DNA from: Clostridiales bacterium
GTDB lineage: Bacteria > Bacillota > DSM-16504 > Desulfitibacterales > JAICDB01
Direction: 5' to 3'
DNA: 64,000 bases
Assembly (NCBI GenBank): GCA_020063565.1
Contig: JAICDB010000005.1
Span: 62,001-126,000, forward strand
Below are positions 61,844-64,000 of the stretch, one piece after another (within the stretch, counting starts at the first letter, position 1; each line of letters begins with the position of its first letter). The notes under the pieces were generated by a model that was not told the origin of the DNA, ran no database searches, and saw only the letters and a program-made list of their open reading frames with translations. Position numbers and translations under genes: made by a program.

Positions 61844-63019
61844 CTATTTTTTTGAAGTTAATTCTTCAATAATTTCCTCTTTAATAGCTTTACTCTTAGA
61901 AGATACTTTTAACATCATGGATTTTTTAGCGCGGTCTAAAGTAACCCTGACCTCTCTGTATCTTCCTATCCAAAATAAGAATGATGTTAATGACATTATT
62001 AAAAATCCTAACATTACAATAGAAGTTCCCGGATCTCTTTTAACAGTTAAAACTGTATAGGGTTCAGTTCCCAAATATTTTAATTTGCCATTGGGAAATT
62101 CAACAGTTTCGCCTTTCTTAATATGTATAGACTTATATTTATCATGAGTCTCAAACAAAATTACGTTTACTCCGTCCTTAGCTTTATCAATAACAAAAAA
62201 CTGTCCCAATACAGATGATAACATTTTATCCATGGCACGATTTCTAATTGTTCTTTCTACTTCTCCCATGCCTGTTTCCACACTTACAGTATGAAAGTAA
62301 CCATAAGCAGATTGATAGAAAACAACACCTTTATATTTAAAAGGATGATTGACTTTTGTAACGCCTTGTACCGGCTCTTTTCCGTCAACACTAACTGTTA
62401 GATCTGATTGCCAATTATCAATATTATTGTGCTCATCATAAATGGTTTTAAAGTCATTTACTTTAACAACCATATTCTCGGCTACTTCTACAGGAACCTT
62501 TGCAGTTTCACCTACTCCTGCTGATAACCTGCCTTCTGCTCCAAAATAACTGCCAAATACAGCGCCAATTAATACAATAGCAAGACCTACATGAAGTAAG
62601 TGGGGAGCAATTAAACTGAGTTTTCCCTTTTGTGCTATAAATTGTATACTTTCTCCGCTGCTTTTTTTCTTAAACTTATATTTGTTTTCTTTAAAATAGT
62701 TTTCAATAAAATTCTCATGAGAAACGGCATCTTTTATTTTAAAGGTGTCATAACTATTTTTTTGGAAGCTGTCTTCTTCATTTTCCAGACTAATATCCTG
62801 AGTAACTTTTCTTAGTACTCCTGGAAGTCTACGTGTTGTACAAAACAGCAAGTTTATACATAGTAATAACATTAAAATCTTAGGTAGGGCTAAGACTGCT
62901 TTTACAAAAATCCGGGTCTCATTTGGTGCTACAGGAACCAAGGTTGATAATATTGAGGCAACTGCAATTATAGCCATAAGTATTATTCCAAACTTCATAG
63001 AAGATAAAAATTTTAGCAT
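61844..63019 (-). CDS. resB: Cytochrome c biogenesis protein ResB
   Basis: ResB is the second subunit of the System II haem lyase. The 391-residue protein has membrane segments near the N-terminus (MKFGIILMAIIAVASILSTLVP, ILMLLLCINLLFC), near 140 (LIAPHLLHVGLAIVLIGAVFG) and near 345 (IVMLGFLIMSLTSFLFWIG). A large extracytoplasmic domain lies between the last two (ENMVVKVNDFKTIYDE, HPFKYKGVVFYQSAYGYF). Its length is shorter than in some Gram-positive forms. The first gene of the resB-ccsA-kinase-regulator run, it probably has its promoter in the AT-rich gap before it. Confidence 0.93.
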   Translation of the reverse strand: MLKFLSSMKFGIILMAIIAVASILSTLVPVAPNETRIFVKAVLALPKILMLLLCINLLFCTTRRLPGVLRKVTQDISLENEEDSFQKNSYDTFKIKDAVSHENFIENYFKENKYKFKKKSSGESIQFIAQKGKLSLIAPHLLHVGLAIVLIGAVFGSYFGAEGRLSAGVGETAKVPVEVAENMVVKVNDFKTIYDEHNNIDNWQSDLTVSVDGKEPVQGVTKVNHPFKYKGVVFYQSAYGYFHTVSVETGMGEVERTIRNRAMDKMLSSVLGQFFVIDKAKDGVNVILFETHDKYKSIHIKKGETVEFPNGKLKYLGTEPYTVLTVKRDPGTSIVMLGFLIMSLTSFLFWIGRYREVRVTLDRAKKSMMLKVSSKSKAIKEEIIEELTSKK

Positions 63020-63475
63020 ATCAACACCACTTTCTTAAATTTCTTTAATTGCTAACATAGACGACTATCTAAAATAATATGTTTTTTTACTTAATGTTTA
63101 TATTATTTGTGAAGTTTATTACATTATATATTATATAACTTTATTTGTTTTATAACAAACGTTGATTTCTATAATATTTGTAAATAAATTATTAATAAAT
63201 TATTAATAGAGCATGTTCGATAAGCGCCTAAATTTGGCCGTGAAATGAGCTAAGGCCCTTTAAATTCAGTGCTATTTTTAGAGAAAATATCGTCTTAAAG
63301 CTCGAGCATGAACTTTTGCATTGCTTTATGGAGTTCAGTTTTCTGGGGTACGGGAAAAGCTTTTTTTCTTTCATTACTAATAAATGATAGTAAAAAAGTT
63401 TAAAAATCCCAAATATTTCTTTCTAATCAAGTATTGACTTCATACATATTATTATGTATAATGAATCTTGCGCTT
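63020..63475. other. AT-rich intergenic region upstream of tRNA genes
   Basis: The first 180 bp are extremely AT-rich, with a short tandem AATAAATTATT. From about 63208 a GC-richer segment begins with GAGCATGTTCGATAAGCG, a weak match to the end of the dispersed repeat family, and runs to about 63370 without a gene. The tRNA promoter is at 63434-63462. The promoter of resB probably lies in the AT-rich part. Confidence 0.5.
63434..63462 (+). promoter_or_regulatory. Sigma-A promoter of tRNA-Pro/tRNA-Thr
   Basis: TTGACT (63434-63439), a 17 bp spacer and perfect TATAAT (63457-63462), 13 bp before the mature tRNA-Pro 5' end. It is a near-consensus strong promoter, as expected for stable RNA. Confidence 0.88.
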
Positions 63476-63552
63476 CGGGGTGTAGCGCAGTTTGGTAGCG
63501 CACATGGTTTGGGACCATGGGGCCGGGGGTTCAAATCCCTCCACCCCGACCA
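63476..63552 (+). tRNA. tRNA-Pro (anticodon TGG)
   Basis: The 77-nt sequence folds into a full cloverleaf: acceptor CGGGGTG/CACCCCG, D arm GCGC/GCGC with AGTTTGGTA loop, anticodon stem CATGG/CCATG with loop TTTGGGA, T arm with GGTTCAAAT. Discriminator A and an encoded CCA end it. Confidence 0.97.
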
Positions 63553-63599
63553 CTAACGCTACTATCCCAGTCACTAAATATATTTTAGCCGTATATCTT

Positions 63600-63675
63600 G
63601 CCGACGTAGCTCAATTGGTAGAGCAGCTGACTTGTAATCAGCAGGTTGCGGGTTCGAGTCCCATCGTCGGCTCCA
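63600..63675 (+). tRNA. tRNA-Thr (anticodon TGT)
   Basis: The 76-nt sequence has acceptor GCCGACG/CGTCGGC, D arm GCTC/GAGC, anticodon stem CTGA/TCAG with loop CTTGTAA, T arm with GGTTCGAGT, discriminator T and encoded CCA. It shares the promoter of tRNA-Pro 47 bp upstream and is followed by a terminator. Confidence 0.97.
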
Positions 63676-63708
63676 AAAAACCTCCACCAAATTGGAGGTT
63701 TTTTTATT
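63676..63708 (+). terminator. Terminator of the tRNA operon
   Basis: AACCTCCA-CCAAAT-TGGAGGTT followed by TTTTTTATTTT, directly after the tRNA-Thr CCA end. Confidence 0.9.
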
Positions 63709-63777
63709 TTCGAAAAGGACAATAAATTTTTTATTTCTGCAACGCTAGTGATTTATTATAAATATATCCTCTGTAAA

Positions 63778-63812
63778 AAGAAAAAACCTGTGTCTTCTTA
63801 GAACCAGGTTAG
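63778..63812 (-). terminator. Terminator of the DUF3892 gene
   Basis: Minus-strand AACCTGGTTCT-AAGA-AGACACAGGTT, with one small internal mismatch, followed by TTTTCTTTTT. Confidence 0.75.
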
Positions 63813-63836
63813 TAAAAAACTCTAAATAATAATTAA

Positions 63837-64000
63837 TTAAAAACTCGGTAAGTTATCCAAGTTATCATCTTGTCTGTCATTAGGATCACTTCTTAAAAAT
63901 TCTCTGCCATTTTTAGCTCTTCCTACATTTACTCCTTCAATTATATCATCCTTGGCCATCATAATTGCTTCATTAATGGAATAAACATTTCCGTCTTCTA
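63837..64000 (-). CDS. DUF3892-like protein, partial (N-terminus beyond window)
   Basis: About 54 C-terminal residues are visible. They read VYSINEAIMMAKDDIIEGVNVG and later NGREFLRSDPNDRQDDNLDNLPSF before the stop, matching the small DUF3892 family (a YS.xEA..xx..I.GV.VG..K.G..YLRS pattern recalled from related Clostridial proteins). Function is unknown. A terminator lies about 25 bp past the stop. The start codon is outside the window. Confidence 0.75.
   Translation of the reverse strand, partial: EDGNVYSINEAIMMAKDDIIEGVNVGRAKNGREFLRSDPNDRQDDNLDNLPSF

Noticed and set aside
63205..63370. GAGCATGTTCGATAAGCG segment as repeat copy D
   Set aside because: The match to one family end is short and no matching right end was found. 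It is noted in the intergenic description only.
63706..63722. TTTTCGAAAAGGAC as a further copy of the dispersed repeat
   Set aside because: Only about 11-12 bp match one end. There is no second end nearby, so the match may be chance or a tiny relic.
63492..63725. 77-codon plus-strand open frame across the tRNA genes
   Set aside because: It is wholly explained by tRNA-Pro, tRNA-Thr and their terminator.
1..64000. CRISPR arrays, prophage or complete transposons
   Set aside because: No regularly spaced direct repeats, phage structural genes, integrases or transposase genes were found.

Overview
The window reads as a chromosomal core segment of an AT-rich, endospore-forming Firmicute of the Clostridia type. 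Sporulation and germination genes (gpr, two alpha/beta SASPs, ylbJ, sleB-ypeB, a CotF-like coat protein) lie among a gene order well known from Bacillus and Clostridia: priA-def-fmt-rsmB-rlmN-prpC-prkC-rsgA-rpe, fapR-plsX-fab-rnc-smc-ftsY, and ylxM-ffh-rpsP-khpA-ylqD-rimM-trmD-rplS-lepB-rbgA-rnhB. FabK in place of FabI, PduL paired with AckA, a CoA-transferase and a five-haem lipoprotein cytochrome with System II maturation genes fit an anaerobic Clostridium-like or Peptococcaceae/Syntrophomonas-like organism. The species is not identified.

Layout. (1) 1-7.1 kb: translation, ribosome assembly and protein export, all on the minus strand. (2) 7.2-11.8 kb: methylthioadenosine salvage (mtaD, mtnA), ftsY, and an unrecognised protein built of two JAB/JAMM-like repeats. 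(3) 11.9-24.3 kb: smc, a radical SAM protein, rnc and the fatty-acid/phospholipid operon, headed by fapR with a clear promoter and overlapping FapR-type operator. (4) 24.6-31.8 kb: coat-like gene, rpmF, DUF177, ackA, pduL, patatin (ylbK), ylbJ, a coiled-coil protein and rsmD. This is the Bacillus ylbH-rpmF neighbourhood, with coaD missing and the acetate genes added. (5) 31.8-37.4 kb: an unexplained structured intergenic region, a small zinc-ribbon gene, gpr facing its two SASP substrates, recG, DUF1858 and rpmB. (6) 37.5-41.9 kb: riboflavin operon under an FMN riboswitch, ending in a phosphodiesterase gene. (7) 41.9-53.9 kb: rpe, rsgA (apparent CTG start), PASTA kinase and phosphatase, rRNA methyltransferases, Zn-protease, DUF116, fmt, def, priA. 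(8) 54-63 kb: CoA-transferase, germination pair ypeB/sleB, and a respiratory block resB-ccsA-histidine kinase-response regulator-cytochrome c. (9) 63.4-64 kb: tRNA-Pro and tRNA-Thr from one strong promoter, then a partial DUF3892 gene.

How the genes connect. Fatty-acid elongation (PlsX, FabH/D/G/F/K, ACP) is probably feedback-controlled by FapR through malonyl-CoA, and riboflavin synthesis by FMN. AckA and PduL form an acetyl-CoA to acetate ATP-generating route. ResB/CcsA would attach haem to the adjacent cytochrome, and the two-component system between them may sense redox or respiratory state. PrkC/PrpC, SleB/YpeB and GPR/SASP cover spore germination from signal to SASP degradation.

Most notable unexplained items: a dispersed repeat family with conserved 20-23 bp ends that abuts TAA stop codons at three places (9.6, 25.5 and 32.1 kb); the two-repeat JAB-like protein between ftsY and smc; and several structured intergenic stretches (24.4, 27.7, 28.45, 31.9 kb) that may be mobile-element remnants or RNAs. 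No CRISPR array, intact transposon, prophage or complete new defence system was seen. All readings are from direct inspection and no search was run.
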